Positions 29,463-40,790 of a stretch of 64,000 nt of DNA are shown here, piece after piece. The notes beneath the pieces are model-generated. The model was given only the letters and a program-made list of their open reading frames with translations. It was not told the origin of the DNA and did not search any database. Both the position numbers and the translations under genes were made by a program. The stretch's first letter is position 1, and every line of letters starts with the position of its first letter. The stretch is from Tillus elongatus (lineage: Eukaryota; Arthropoda; Insecta; Coleoptera; Cleridae), in assembly GCA_964006375.1 (NCBI GenBank), contig OZ023267.1, positions 36,529,766 through 36,593,765 on the forward strand, read 5' to 3'.

Positions 29463-29689
29463 TGTAAAAGGCTCAAATACTTGGAGGGGTGACCTGAGCA
29501 CCCCAGGAAATAGGTAATATATCTTCCAAAAATATAGTAGACTACATAAAAAGTTTTAACTTTTTCAGCAACTATTACAAAATTAGGGCCATCACGTTGA
29601 GAGGCTAAAAGCTTATACGACTTATTAAACAATTTACAATGGTTGCATAAAGGATCTCCACCACCCAAAAAATCAAAGATGCAAGCATC

Positions 29690-29935
29690 TGCAGGAAAGC
29701 TGATGGCGACAATTTTTTGGGATAATGACGGTACTCTTTGGATTGAGTACTTGCAGACAGCATCTACAATTACTTTAGCTGTCTGCAAAGAAACGATTAA
29801 AAATGTATAGGGTATTCTTTATATTGAGTATTTGCAGACTACATCTACAATCACTTTAACTGTTTACAAAGAAACAATTAAAAGTGTATATGTTGCTATA
29901 CACCAAAAGACGCCCTCTAATTTTTCCCCAAAAAC
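29690..29935 (+). mobile_element. Mariner transposase fragment, locally duplicated
   Basis: Reads ATIFWDNDGTLWIEYLQ, matching mariner's ATVFWD-GI--IDYL. The part from 'ggta(c)tcttt' to 'aaagaaac-attaaaa' occurs twice in tandem (about 29728-29802 and 29812-29887). Confidence 0.65.
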
Positions 29936-30024
29936 TTAATTGCTGCACAAATGCAGAGTTCATAAGACTCATAAAGCACAGGGAAAAGGCCACAAATGAC
30001 ACCCTCACCAATCGACACTATTTT

Positions 30025-30560
30025 TTTCTCCCTTAGGGCTCGTCTGCGTCTTTGCTGCCCCGATGGCACCACAGCCTTTGGCTTATTGTGCATGCCCTTT
30101 TTGCCTTCTCTACACCACCCATTCCAAAATCACTGTGTCTTGAACTAGTCTGCACAGCAATTGGTAGGGTAAAGTTTTATATCGCCCTGTCTCCGGTCTA
30201 AGCTGACCATAGATCAGTTGTCTTTTGCGGTCCGGAGCTTTACATTCGAACAAGATGTGCTGGGCTGATTCCTCCCCCCCACCGCAGAGTCTGCATGCTA
30301 GGTCCCCCTCGAACCGCTCCATTTTATGCAGGTGTTTCTTGACAGCCATGTGTCCCGTGAGTCCTGTTATGTTCCTGAGCTGTCCTCTGCTAAGATTTAG
30401 CAGCTCCACAGCTCTCTTTGAACTGGGTTCCTCAATTACTGACTTCCCATGTCTAAGCCCTGGACAGTACACCTTGTGTTCGTTTCTGACCCAGGACTTA
30501 ATGAATCCCCTGGCAATGTTCTTTGTCACGCCCAGAACCAGTTCTGGTCCCATAAATGGT
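30025..30560 (-). mobile_element. LINE-D 3' end, minus copy
   Basis: One long frame (30553-30110) with FIKSWVRNEHKVYC, LTGHMAVKKHLHKM and CRLCGGGEESAQHILFEC. The 3' part matches the plus copy at 28.7 kb, including 'gccaaaggctg' and 'gcaaagacgc'. It is better preserved than the plus copy. Confidence 0.82.
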
Positions 30561-30649
30561 TCTGCTGACTATCTCTTCCCAAGACTGTCACCTTCTTCAT
30601 TGCCTTTGACTCCGAAGTGACCCGGCATCCAACATTATTACTGAATTCC

Positions 30650-31795
30650 TAACCTGAAGAAACACTTGCAAGGTCGATTTTCTTCATCAGATGATGATGA
30701 ATAACCAAAAGACACCATTGTAGACTTTTTTTGAAGAGTTACCAAAAGACATTTTTTTGAGGCTATTGGAGAAGCGATGGGCTAATGCCCGGCTGCAGAA
30801 AAGCTTGTCAGAAGATATTTAGCTAGCGATTACATGATCATTGACCAGAACAACCAATCACATGTTGCAATGGGGGTGTCATAACTATCCATCGGATGAT
30901 TACCTCTTTCCTAAGCTAAACAAACACTTGTGTGGTTAATTTTCTTCAGATGAATAACTAAAAGAGGCAATTTTTGACTTTTTTGAGGAGTTACCAAAAG
31001 ACAATTTTTGGAGGTTATTGGACCATTGGACAACCAGTCACGTGTTGCAATGGGGGTGTCATAACTATCCATTAGACTATTACAACTTTCCTAAGCTGAA
31101 GAAACATGTGCAAGGTCGATTTTCTTTAGATGAATAACTAAAAGAAGCATTTTAGACTTGTGTGGTTAGTTTTCCTCAGATGAATAACTAAAAGAGGCAA
31201 TTTTTGACTTTTTTGAGAAGTTACCAAAAGAAAATTTTTGGAGGTTATTGGACCATTATACAATCAGTCACGTGTTGCAATAGGGGTGTCATAACTATCC
31301 ATTGGACTATTACATCTTTCCTAAGCTGAAGAAACACGTGCAAGGTCGATTTTCTTCAGATTAATAACTAAAAGAAGCATTTTAGACTTTTTTGAGGAGT
31401 TAGCTAAAGACTATTTTTTGGAGGTTATTGGAGAAGCGATGGGCTAATGTCCGAATGCAGAAAGGCTAATCAGGAGATATTTAGCAAGCGCTTACATGTT
31501 CATTAAACAGAACAACCAATCACATGTTCCAATGGGGGTGTCAGAACTATCCATCGGGCTATTACCCCTTTGGTAAGCTGAAGAAGCCATTGCGAGGTCG
31601 ATTTTATCCAGATGAATAACTAAAAAAGGCAATTTTAAACGTTTTTGAGGAGGTACCAAAAGACATTTTTTTTTTGTGGAGGTTATTGGAAAAGCGATGG
31701 GCTAATGCCCGATTGCAGAAAGGCCTGTCAGATATTTAGCAAGCGACTACATGATCACTGACCAGAACAACCAATCACAACCTCAATACATTTGG
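30650..31795. repeat. ~255-bp tandem array with shortened variant units
   Basis: 'ctaagctgaagaaac' (or close) marks unit starts near 30651, 30914, 31093, 31322 and 31573 (spacings about 263, 179, 229, 251). Full units include 'gcgatgggctaatgcccg', 'catgatcattgaccagaac' and 'tgcaatgggggtgtcataac'. The 179-bp unit lacks the middle block, and a partial unit is inserted near 31140-31195. No transcript or coding evidence. Confidence 0.9.
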
Positions 31796-32060
31796 TTTTC
31801 ATGGCAATAAAACCGGATCACAGGCCGATTGGTTGTCGTTACTAATGATCACTTCATTAATCTGCACGAGTCTTTCTAAAAATGTGCATAAATGTGTAAC
31901 TATTGAAGATTCATGTATCAGAAAATAAAATGCTGTTTCTTCTCTATATCTTTCATTTCTTCGTTAGGTAGATTTAATTGTAATCTTCCCTCATAACAAA
32001 ATTTTTTTTTGGTAATTAATTTATGTTGAATTAACTAATAAAATTACAAGTTCGTCTTAC

Positions 32061-32219
32061 CTTTGTTGACCAAGCACTTGGTCCAAAAATACTTGAAATT
32101 AGAAGTATCACCATGATGGTGTATTGTGCCTCGGTCACATCAATTTTTCCAAAACGTAACGTACCCGACACATAAGTTTGCCAGTGGGCACAATAAAATA
32201 GTGTCATAGCACAAAAACA
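32061..32219 (-). CDS. bbc: CEPT/bbc exon 3: conserved membrane core
   Basis: Fifty-three codons in phase 0 on both sides. The segment YCAHWQTYVSGTLRFG followed by K-IDVTEAQ is among the most conserved stretches of choline/ethanolaminephosphotransferases, and a hydrophobic helix (MVILLISSIFG) follows. Acceptor gatttcag|T, donor AAG|gtaagacg. In the vertebrate protein the next residues are the slot filled here by the three 44-codon alternatives. Confidence 0.94.
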
Positions 32220-32422
32220 CTGAAATCAAAAAAATAAATAAACAACAGATATATTAACAATATATGAATGAATTACTAAACATGTATGTATGTAGTTAAA
32301 TTGAAAAAAAAAAGACAAACAAAAAGACACTTATTACATTTAAAATGCCATTTTTCATCTCCTACAAAATTTACAATTTTTGCTAAAATATGAGTTGTTA
32401 AGAAATTGTAGTCAAAGCTGTA

Positions 32423-32920
32423 TTATGGATAGATCACAATTTATCAGCCAATAAAGTCCTGGCGACCGTTTTTTGGGATGCACGTGGTATAATCCATATT
32501 GATTACCTTCAAAAGGGAAGAACAATCAATGGCGAATATTATACCAAAGTATTGGACCGATTCAATGAGCGTTTGAAGAAAAAACGAGTGCATTTGGCCA
32601 AGAAAAAACTTCATTTCCACCAAGACAATGCAAGGGTGCACACATGTGTGGTCTCCATGGCGAAATTGCATAAATTGAGCTACGAATTGCTCCCTCATCC
32701 ACCCTATTCTCCGGATTTAGCCCCGAGTGACTATTTCTTGTTTCCAAACTGAAAGAAATGGCTCGGCCGAAAGAGATTTGACTCCAATGATGAAATCATC
32801 TCAAAACCAATACCTATTTTGAGGACCTCGACAAATCTTATTTTTTGGAAGGGATAAAAAAACTGGAGAAACGTTGGACGAAGTGTATAGAGCTCAAAGG
32901 AGACTATGTTGAGAAATAAA
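32423..32920 (+). pseudogene. Mariner transposase, truncated and frameshifted
   Basis: Pieces read VLATVFWDARGIIHIDYLQK, then the frame 32552-32752 with LHFHQDNARVHTCVVSMAK and PHPPYSPDLAPSDYFLF, then KSYFLEGIKKLEKRW and the C-terminal IELKGDYVEK. I count 34 residues between HQD-N Asp and PSD Asp: DD34D. A stop follows FPN where the family continues LKKWLGGK-F, and a frame change follows. Confidence 0.85.
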
Positions 32921-32982
32921 ATGATTTTTTGTCATAAAACCTGTGTTTCATTCAAAGAGTCACGGACTTATTGACCCGCCCT
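32423..32982 (+). mobile_element. Mariner (DD34D) transposon, 5' truncated
   Basis: Encodes most of the C-terminal two-thirds of a mariner transposase and ends with the 3' terminal sequence 'cttattgacccgccctcgta', which abuts (TA)n. TA is the mariner target, so insertion into TA-rich DNA fits. The 5' half is missing. Confidence 0.85.
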
Positions 32983-32983
32983 C

Positions 32984-33041
<58 letters not shown>
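32983..33041. repeat. (TA)n microsatellite with GT/GTAT extension
   Basis: TA tract immediately after the mariner terminus, then TGTG and GTAT units to about 33076. Confidence 0.9.
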
Positions 33042-33053
<12 letters not shown>

Positions 33054-33072
33054 ATGTATGTATGTATGTATG

Positions 33073-33400
33073 TATGCATCACACTGACAACTCAAAAAAT
33101 GTGCCAATTTTGATAAAATTTGGCATCCACTTTCATTTTGTAAGTGGCTTGTATAGGTTCGTTAGCCAGGAAAATCGAACAAGGTTTCTCGGGAAAATTT
33201 TGGGTTTTGTCCCGGAAAAAAATTTTAGCTCCAAAAATACAAAAGCTATGGTAATCAAATTTGGTACACAAGTTTATGACATTAAGAGGACACTATATAC
33301 CAAAATTTAGATTTCTGTGCTACAGGAAAAAGTTATGAAAAAATATTTGGTGCCAGATCATTTCTATGAAAATTCACTACTATAATGCACTTGCTGTGTC
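33073..33400 (+). repeat. (TA)n-associated repeat, short copy
   Basis: Begins 'cacactgacaactcaaaaaa' after the microsatellite and ends 'ctataatgcacttgctgtgt'. About 330 bp against 2.07 kb for the copy at 14352; the two ends are conserved and the middle is absent. Confidence 0.75.
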
Positions 33401-33679
33401 CAGATTTGTTTAATTATTGGTTTTAATTATGTTTGGTTTATAAAGTACAGGATTCAAAATACTACTTTGTTTTGCTTGAAATATGATAATAACAACAATA
33501 AATTTAAATTTGGAATAAATCCTCAACAACCAAAATACAATACTTAAGTTGTAAATAATAATTCTTGTTATTCGACATTGATGATGCAGTGGTATAATGC
33601 GTGTTTTTGTTAACACAGTTTCATTGCTTTAAAAAATATCTTCTGTGTCAAATATCGGTTTGTTCCAGTTAAGAGATGT

Positions 33680-35865
33680 AAAAAATCATGTTTCCCTCCT
33701 TGGTTTAGTGTGGAGCTTAGAGGCATGATAACTGAGAAGAAGAGGGTACACAGTCAATATAACAAATATGGTAGAATAGATTATTATATTAGGTTTTCTG
33801 GTCTCCGGGAGGAATATAGGAATCTTCGTGATACTTGTTACAGAAATTTTATTGCTTATACTGAGAATAATTTTGAAAAAAATCCTGGTTCTTTCTGGTC
33901 TTATATTAACAAGTTGAGGATGGTTCATGATCTTCCTGAGGCGAAGTATTATGATGATGTTAGGAGTGATTCTTTGCATGATTCGGTGGGTCTTTTTGCT
34001 AGCTTTTTCTCATCTGTGTATGAGGGTCAAGCTGGGAGTGTCTGTCCCGATCCTCTTTTGCGTGAGTCAGTAAATATGACTGTGCCTAGTGTTATTTCTG
34101 CTGATATCATTGATTGTATCTGTAGTTTGAAAGGTAAATTTACTTACGGTCCAGATGGAATCCCCTCCCATCTGTTAAAATCTTGTGCCTTCACCTTGGC
34201 AATTCCACTGAGGATTCTCTTTGACAGGTCTTTGTTGTCTGGCGAGGTTCCACATGTTTGTAAACATTTTTATTTGATGCCAATTCATAAGCAGGGAGCA
34301 AAGCATTTGGTTACTAATTATAGAGCTGTTTGTATTAAGTCAGAGATACCCAAATTACTTGACTTTTTTTGTCTCTAGATATATAACTTGGGAATGCAGA
34401 AATATTTTCGTCTAACAGCAGCATGGTTTTCTTAAAGGAAGATCTAAAACAACCAACCTTCTTCTTTACCAGAATGTATTGGTCTCAGCTTTGGAGGATA
34501 GGTTACAGGTTAATTCGGTCTATACAGATTTCTCCAAAGCTTTTGATAAGGTTAATTACGCCTCATTATTGTCAAAACTTGCATTGTTGGGTTTTAATGC
34601 CAATTTGTTGTCTTGGGTACGCAGCTTCCTTACGGGTAGGTCCCGTACAGATTTCTCCAAAGCTTTTGATAACGTTAATCACGCCTCATTATTGTCAAAA
34701 CTTGCATTGTTGGGTTTTAAACCCAATTTGTTGTCTTGGGTACGCAGCTTTCTTACGGGTAGGTCCCAGAGTGTAAAGATCAGAAGCTTCATTTCTGATA
34801 GTTTTACTGTTTCTTCAGGAGTTCCTCAGGGTTCACATTGTGGACCAGTTCTCTTTAATCTTTTTATCAATGATGTCATACATTCACTTAAGCATAGTCA
34901 GATTTTGATGTTTGCTCATGATATCAAAATTTTCAAGATTGTTCGTTCCAGACAGGACGCTTTACTTTTACAGAAAGACTTAAATCGTTTTGCTCGGTGG
35001 TGTGGTGACAATCTTCTGACTCTGAATGTTGATAAGTGTTTCTGCATTACATTCACCAGAGCTCAGTTTCCCATTGACTTTGTGTACTTCATAGGCTCTA
35101 ATGCTTTACAGAGGAAGGAAATGATTAAAGACTTGGGCGTTGTATTGGATAGGGAATTATCTTTTAAGGATCACATAGGATACATAGTATCTAAAGCATA
35201 TAAAATGTTAGGATTTATTCATAGATCAACTCTGGATTTTTCATGTAATAGCCTGAGAAGACTGTATTGTGGTCTGGTTCGCTCTTCGTTCGAATGCTCT
35301 TCTGTAGTCTGGAGTCCGAATTACAATATTTATATCAATCAGATTGAGGCCATACAAAATAGATTCTTAAGAATTTGTGCTTACAGAGAAATGATCTTAA
35401 CTTTTCTTATTTGCGGAATCGGCTGCACTTGCAGTCACTCAGTGGTAGAAGGATTGTCAGTGATGTTTGTTTTTTGCATAAATTATTAGTGAATAAAATT
35501 GATAGTCCTTCTTTGCTTGAGTTAGCCTCTCTAAGGATTCCGGACTGCACGAGAGCAAGGGAGGTTTTTGTGGTTCCCTTCCATCGAACCAATTATGGTT
35601 TTTTCAGTCCAATGTAGAGAGTAGGGAGAGCTGCAAATGAGTATTCGGAGCTCTTAGATATGTTTAATGATTTTGACCGTTCAATTAGAGGCATTTTGAG
35701 AGGTGTTATTGATTAAGTTGTCATATATACGGTGTACTGGTTATGTTTTACTTTTTTGTTACGTTCTCATATTGAGATAGGTTATTTAAGACTAATGTAG
35801 TTTTAGATGTTCTTATTAGTATTGTAAATGGTTGATCCGTTGAATAAATAAATAAATAAATAACC
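33680..35865 (+). mobile_element. LINE family A, long copy with duplicated RT motif A and (AAAT)n tail
   Basis: The first frame (33710-34378) covers the pre-RT region (FWSYINKLRM) to the RT start (GPDGIPSHLLKSC). After a frame break, 34479-35489 covers RT motif A twice, SSGVPQGSHCGPVLF (motif B), and motif C as MFAHDIKIF: the first active-site Asp is His, so RT is inactive. The C-terminal part continues in another frame to about 35617. The element ends in 'aataaataaataaataa' at 35846-35863. The endonuclease is missing. Confidence 0.9.
34523..34768 (+). repeat. In-frame 123-bp tandem duplication within LINE RT
   Basis: 34523-34645 and 34646-34768 are near-identical; each encodes 41 codons with TDFSKAFD-VN-ASLLSKLAL and SWVRSFLTGRS. 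The reading frame is kept through both. Confidence 0.93.
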
Positions 35866-36169
35866 TTAGTCCAGTTACAAAATCTGTACTTTTCTTGTAT
35901 CCTTAAATTGTTTTTTTTTTTTGGCACAAAATGTAAGCCTCCAACTTATCTTATCTTTAGCATGTGATAAATCCATATTATTTACAAAATACAAGCTTTA
36001 CAATTAAATTTATTAAAAAAAAAAGATAACACTTTCTTGGCAAATTATCTTTTCATCAAAATATTTCTCAGAAAGTTACAAACAAATAAACAATGACATC
36101 ATTTGTCTCAAGTTGTTACCATGATAACCTTAATTACATGTCTGTGTGTTTGTTTCTTTAATTCTGTTT

Positions 36170-36475
36170 ATTTCCCAGACTATGGCCAATCACTGACGTA
36201 AGCGTGCAGTTTCACTTAACTATCCTGGAAATTTTGGTGAACCTCTGCCTTTATCTAAGGAGAGTTGGGATCTTTAACATGCCCAACATCTCATGGACTG
36301 ATGGCTTTATGCCCCCTCCGAAGGGTGTAACATGCAGACATTAAACTTGCTCAAATACAATGCCACAACCTTGGTTGATGTTAATTTTACAGTCTCTAAA
36401 AAGTGAAAGGGTAACCCTAGGAATCGAACCCAGTATCCTTCGGCACACGTTCTTACCACTAAACCGCCGAGGCTC
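36170..36475 (-). mobile_element. tRNA-derived SINE, copy 2 (complete head)
   Basis: On the minus strand it starts at 36475 with 'gcctcggcggtttagtggta', an A-box-like stretch, followed about 30 bp later by 'gggttcgattcc', which contains a perfect B box (GGTTCGATTCC). The body then matches 16684-16952. This gives an internal pol III promoter and a tRNA-like head of about 70 bp. The source tRNA is not clear. Confidence 0.85.
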
Positions 36476-37609
36476 TCTAATTAAATTTGAGATACCACAA
36501 TAACTCCTGTAGGCAATTAGGGCATATAAAGTTTTTATGTTCAAAATGAAGCCTTCTTTCAAAACATGTAAAATAATACATAGTACCCTATTTAAAAAAT
36601 ATATATTCATTTAAAAATACCTAAGGAATGCACAATCACTCCTGTTAATTACTTATTAAAGCCATTAACATAACTAACAATGTATTACCAATTGCAAAAC
36701 ATGTAGTGAAAAAATGTATTTAAATTTATTCTTAAAATAACGTGAAGCAGCTTTGTTTTTGAAATGAACTGAACTGCAGTGATTTTAATATAAAATCCTT
36801 GATTGTCTAAATTAATCACACTATCGCCTTCATTCTGCTTGTTTAAATTATACATTTTCCATGTACAACTACTAACAAATAGGTAATTAAAAATACACAA
36901 TAACAAGTTAATTAAACGATTGCTATAATCAACAATATAAAGTTAGTTTTATTATAAGTAATTTTTAAAGACCAAATTAATTTTCAATCCATAAAAAAAG
37001 TTAATAGATTACAGTTGTATGAAATCAATTGCTAAATAGTTAAAATATACAGGGTGGTGGAAAAGTTAAAAATAATAGGAATATCTGTATACAGGTGACC
37101 CTAAATTTTTTAGCTAACACTAGTATATACAGGGTGTTATATAGGTCAAATATCACGTCGTCACCTTTTGTAATGGAACACTCGGTATATTATCGGATTT
37201 TTGGATTCCTTGGAAAATTCTAGATATGTTTCTTGTATGATACCTATCTTCAACTGTTTAGGAATTATTGGCAATTGAAAATTAGACATTTTCAATGAAA
37301 ATAATAATAATAATATATTTATCATAATTACATAATGTGTTATATAAATATAACTTAGCTTGTGCTTGTATAGAACCCAATTTTTATAGAGGATGCATTC
37401 TAAATAAAAATGTCAAAACTGATTAACGTGAATTGTCACTTCATAAATTATATTCAGATCTTCTCTAGTTCCACCACTAACATGTCTCCAAATTTTCTTT
37501 ATTCTAAACTTAACTTCACACTACAGTTTATCCATATATACTTAAAAAAAACCTTTCAAAGTTAAAATTTGTTAAAATTCTTGCACCTATAAATAATCGT
37601 TTGGCACTA
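36476..37609. other. Intron 2; two 'tatacagggtg' transposon-end motifs
   Basis: 'tatacagggtggtgg' at 37046 and 'tatacagggtgttat' at 37126 resemble ends or sub-repeats of the DD41D elements; no coding segment accompanies them. Confidence 0.4.
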
Positions 37610-39382
37610 CAACTCCGCGAACTGGGACGAAATGCGAGATTACTTTTCCTCAGTTCCATGGGCGTCTGTCTGCTTCTCTCATCCTGACCTCTCTGATATC
37701 TCACAAAACGCCACTGAAATTATCCAAGCTGGCATGGAATTCTTTATTCCACGTACACAGAAAACCTCTTCAGCCACTCAAAAGCCCTGGTTCTTTAAAT
37801 CCTGTGACAAGGCCAGACTTGAAAAGGTCAAAGCTCACAAAACGCTTCTACACAATCCCAGTCAAGAAAACCGTCAAGCATTTAACGAAGCAAGAAACCG
37901 CTATGTCCGCATTCTTTCTGAGACAAAAAACTTGCTTAATAACCACATCAAAAACAAAGTCCTCTCAAGCTCCAACGGCAGCAAACCCTTCTGGACTCTC
38001 GCTAAATCTATTGGGAATAATTTCCTCAAGAGCACGTTCCCACCTCTTGTCTCAGGGGATGAAATTGTTTCTACAGCCCTGGGCAAGGCTGAACTTTTTG
38101 CCTCGCTGTTCGTTGGAAATTCTACTCTCAACCCACCTCCAAATGTTCAACCACCAACAGTCCCCAATGTCATGCATAAAATGACGGATATCATTTTCAA
38201 AACTAAAAAGGTACGAAAGATGCTCTCTTCTCTTAATACCAGGAAAGCCTCTGGCCTTGACGAGATCCCAGCAATTGTTTTCAAAAAATGCGCACCAGAA
38301 CTTGCTCCTGTCCTGACTCGTCTGTTTCAGACATCTTAGAATAGAGGCATATTCCCTAGTAACTGGAAAACTGCTCGAGTATAACCCGTCCCCAAGAAAG
38401 GATCCAAAGCGCTTCCTAGCAACTACAGGCCTATTTATCTCCTTTCAGTCGTCTCTAAAGTGATGGAAAAGTATATAAACACTGAATTACTAAAATTTCT
38501 TGAAAAACACAGTCTAGTCCACGACAGGCAGTATGGATTCCGTCAGCGCAGATCAACTGCCGACCTCCTTTCCTTTGTCACCCATTCTTGGAACAAGTCT
38601 ATGGAACTACACGGTGAATCCCAGATTGTCGCTCTAGACATATCCAAAGCATTCGACCAGGTCTGGCACGCAGCGCTGCTTAATAAACTTCCGACCTATG
38701 GCCTACCACCAAAACTCTGTACCTGGACAGCAAATTTCCTCTCCAACCGGAGCATTTCTGTTGTCGTGGATGGCCATTCCTCTAAACTGTATCCAATTAA
38801 TGCAGGAGTTCCTCAAGGTTCAGCTTTAGCCCCTACTTTGTTTCTTCTCTACATCAATGACCTCCTCTCTAGCACATCCAACCCAGATCACAGGTACGCG
38901 GACAACAGCACCCTCCACTCAAATATACAATATTCTAAGCCTGTCTCTTTAGCCCAATTAGATGAGGATCTGAGACTCATGGAGGGTTCTATCTCCGTGG
39001 ATCTCCAAAAAATATTAGACTGGGGAAGTAGAAATCTTGTACAATTCAACCCCACCAAATCACAGTCTTGCTTTCTTTCTCATAAGAGATACACAAGCCC
39101 TAGACCCATCACAATGAGCAACCAAGTTATTCAAAGTAATTAGTCCTTTTCACTTGTTGGCATTTTTGTGGATCAAAATCTCAATTGGCACCAACATGTC
39201 ACATCAATTACAGAAGCGGCTGCTAAGAAATTAGGTTTCCTCTTCCGGGCTCGCAAATACTTTTCACCAGCTAATGTCTATTCCATATATATACTTCACA
39301 AATAAGACCAAACCTCGAATACGGCTCCCACATTTGGGGTGCTGCTACCGCATCTACACTCGCTATCCTGGACTCCATTCAG
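37610..39382 (+). mobile_element. LINE-B copy 3, 5' and 3' truncated
   Basis: 37632-38339 encodes the pre-RT region (KPWFFKSCDKARLEKVKAHK) to RT finger (RKASGLDEIPAIVFKKCAPE). 38460-39143 encodes YINTELLKFLEKHSLVHDRQ, DISKAFDQVWHAALL (motif A) and NAGVPQGSALAPTLF (motif B), with motif C as RYADNSTLH: the second Asp is Asn. A stop (38338) and another near 39143 break it. It stops abruptly at 39382 where an inverted copy starts. Confidence 0.9.
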
Positions 39383-40340
39383 AAATGCTCCGGTTGGAGA
39401 GGAAATTTGCTGTCCAGGTACAGAGTTGTGGTGGTAGGCCATAGGCCAGAAGTCTATTAAGCAGCACTGCGTGCCAGACCTGGTTGAATGCTTTGGATAT
39501 GTCTAGAGCAACAATCTGGGATTCACCGTGTAGTTCCACAGACTTGTTCCAAGAATGGGTGACAAAGGAAAAGACTGTGTTTTTTAAGAAATTTTAGTAA
39601 TTCGGTGTTTATATACTTTTCCATCACTTTAGAGACGACTGTAAGGAGATAAATAGGCCTGTAGTTGCTAGGAAGCGCTTTGGATCCTTTCTTGGGGACG
39701 GGTTGTACTCGAGCAGTTTTCCAGTTACTAGGGAATATGCCTCTATTGTAAGATGTCTGAAACAGACGAGTCAGGACAGGAGCAAGTTCTGGTGCACATT
39801 TTTTGAGAACAATTGCTGGGATCTCATCAAGGCCAGAGGCATTCCTGGTATTAAGAGAAGAGAGCATCTTTCATATCTTTTTAGTTTTGAAAATGATATC
39901 TGTCATTTTATGCGCGACATTGGGGACTGTTGGTGGTTGAACATTTGGAGGTGGGTTGAGAGTAGAATTGCCGGCGAACAACGAGGCAAAAAGTGCAGCC
40001 TTGCCCAGGGCAGTAGAAACAATTTCATCCCCTGAAACAAGAGGTGGGAACATGCTCTTGCAGAAATTATTCCCAATAGATTTAGCAAGAATCCCGAAGG
40101 GTTTGCTGCTGTTTGAGCTTGAGAGGACTTTGTTTTTGATCTGGTTACTAAACGTGTTTTTTGCCTCAGAAATAATACGGACATAGCGGTTTCTTGCATC
40201 GTTAAATGCTTGACGGTTTTCTTGACTGGGATTGTGTAGAAGCGTTTTGTGAGCTTTGACCTTTTCAAGTTTGGCCTTGTCACAGGATTTAGAGAACCAG
40301 GGCTTTTGAGTGGCTGAAGAGGTTTTCTGTGTACGGGTAC
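39383..40340 (-). mobile_element. LINE-B copy 4, inverted against copy 3
   Basis: Minus strand from 40340: KPWF-KSCDK region, then 39867-39523 with NTRNASGLDEIPAIVLKKCA, FPSNWKTARVQPVPKKGSK and ALPSNYRPI, ending at the motif after DISKAFDQVW around 39383. Closely similar to 37745-38760 of copy 3 but with small deletions. Confidence 0.88.
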
Positions 40341-40549
40341 GCTCTATAACAGTGATTTTGAATTAACACATACTTGAAATACCAAAACAAAATAAGAGAC
40401 AAGCATTTCTTCTTTTTCTTACTCATTAAAACCATTTTAGGTTTTCCCGGCATTTTCAAAAAAATTGTTTCTGTCACTTCATTATATGGACATAATGTAT
40501 AACTATAAGTTAATAAAACAATAAAAAAAATTCGAATGAAAATATTTAC

Positions 40550-40790
40550 CTGGAAGAACATCCAACCTGGGTAATATCCCATTTGTACAGCTGCGCATGC
40601 AGAAAGAGCCACAAAAACTGTGGATATCGAATCACAGCCGTGATCAAAGAGTTCACCCAGTGGGTTGGCTGAACCTGTTCTTCTAGCTTGTTTTCCATCT
40701 ATTGCATCCAGGCTTTGGTATACAAACAGCCCAATGGCACACAAAAAGCATGCCCACCTCGGAGCCTCTACTTTGGCATCCGGAGAATAC
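40550..40790 (-). CDS. bbc: CEPT/bbc exon 2: CDP-alcohol phosphotransferase catalytic motif
   Basis: This exon completes Trp71 and adds 80 residues. It begins [12 protein letters not shown] and contains the full family signature DG(x)2AR(x)8G(x)3D(x)3D at protein residues about D102, G103, A106, R107, G116, D120 and D124. These acidic residues bind the divalent metal and CDP-alcohol in this family. The motif follows a hydrophobic helix ([16 protein letters not shown]), and a second helix ([17 protein letters not shown]) follows it. No signature residue is missing. Acceptor ttttgtag|G, donor CAG|gtaaatatt. A LINE-B fragment ends only about 210 bp downstream of the donor in intron 2. Confidence 0.95.

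Noticed and set aside
36405..36475. Functional tRNA gene
   Set aside because: The head continues into a dispersed repeat body and has only approximate A-box and stem pairing; it is a SINE head.
37610..40340. LINE-B copies 3 and 4 as one twin-primed insertion
   Set aside because: Both copies cover the same part of the element, whereas twin priming inverts an upstream part; two copies or a duplication fit better.
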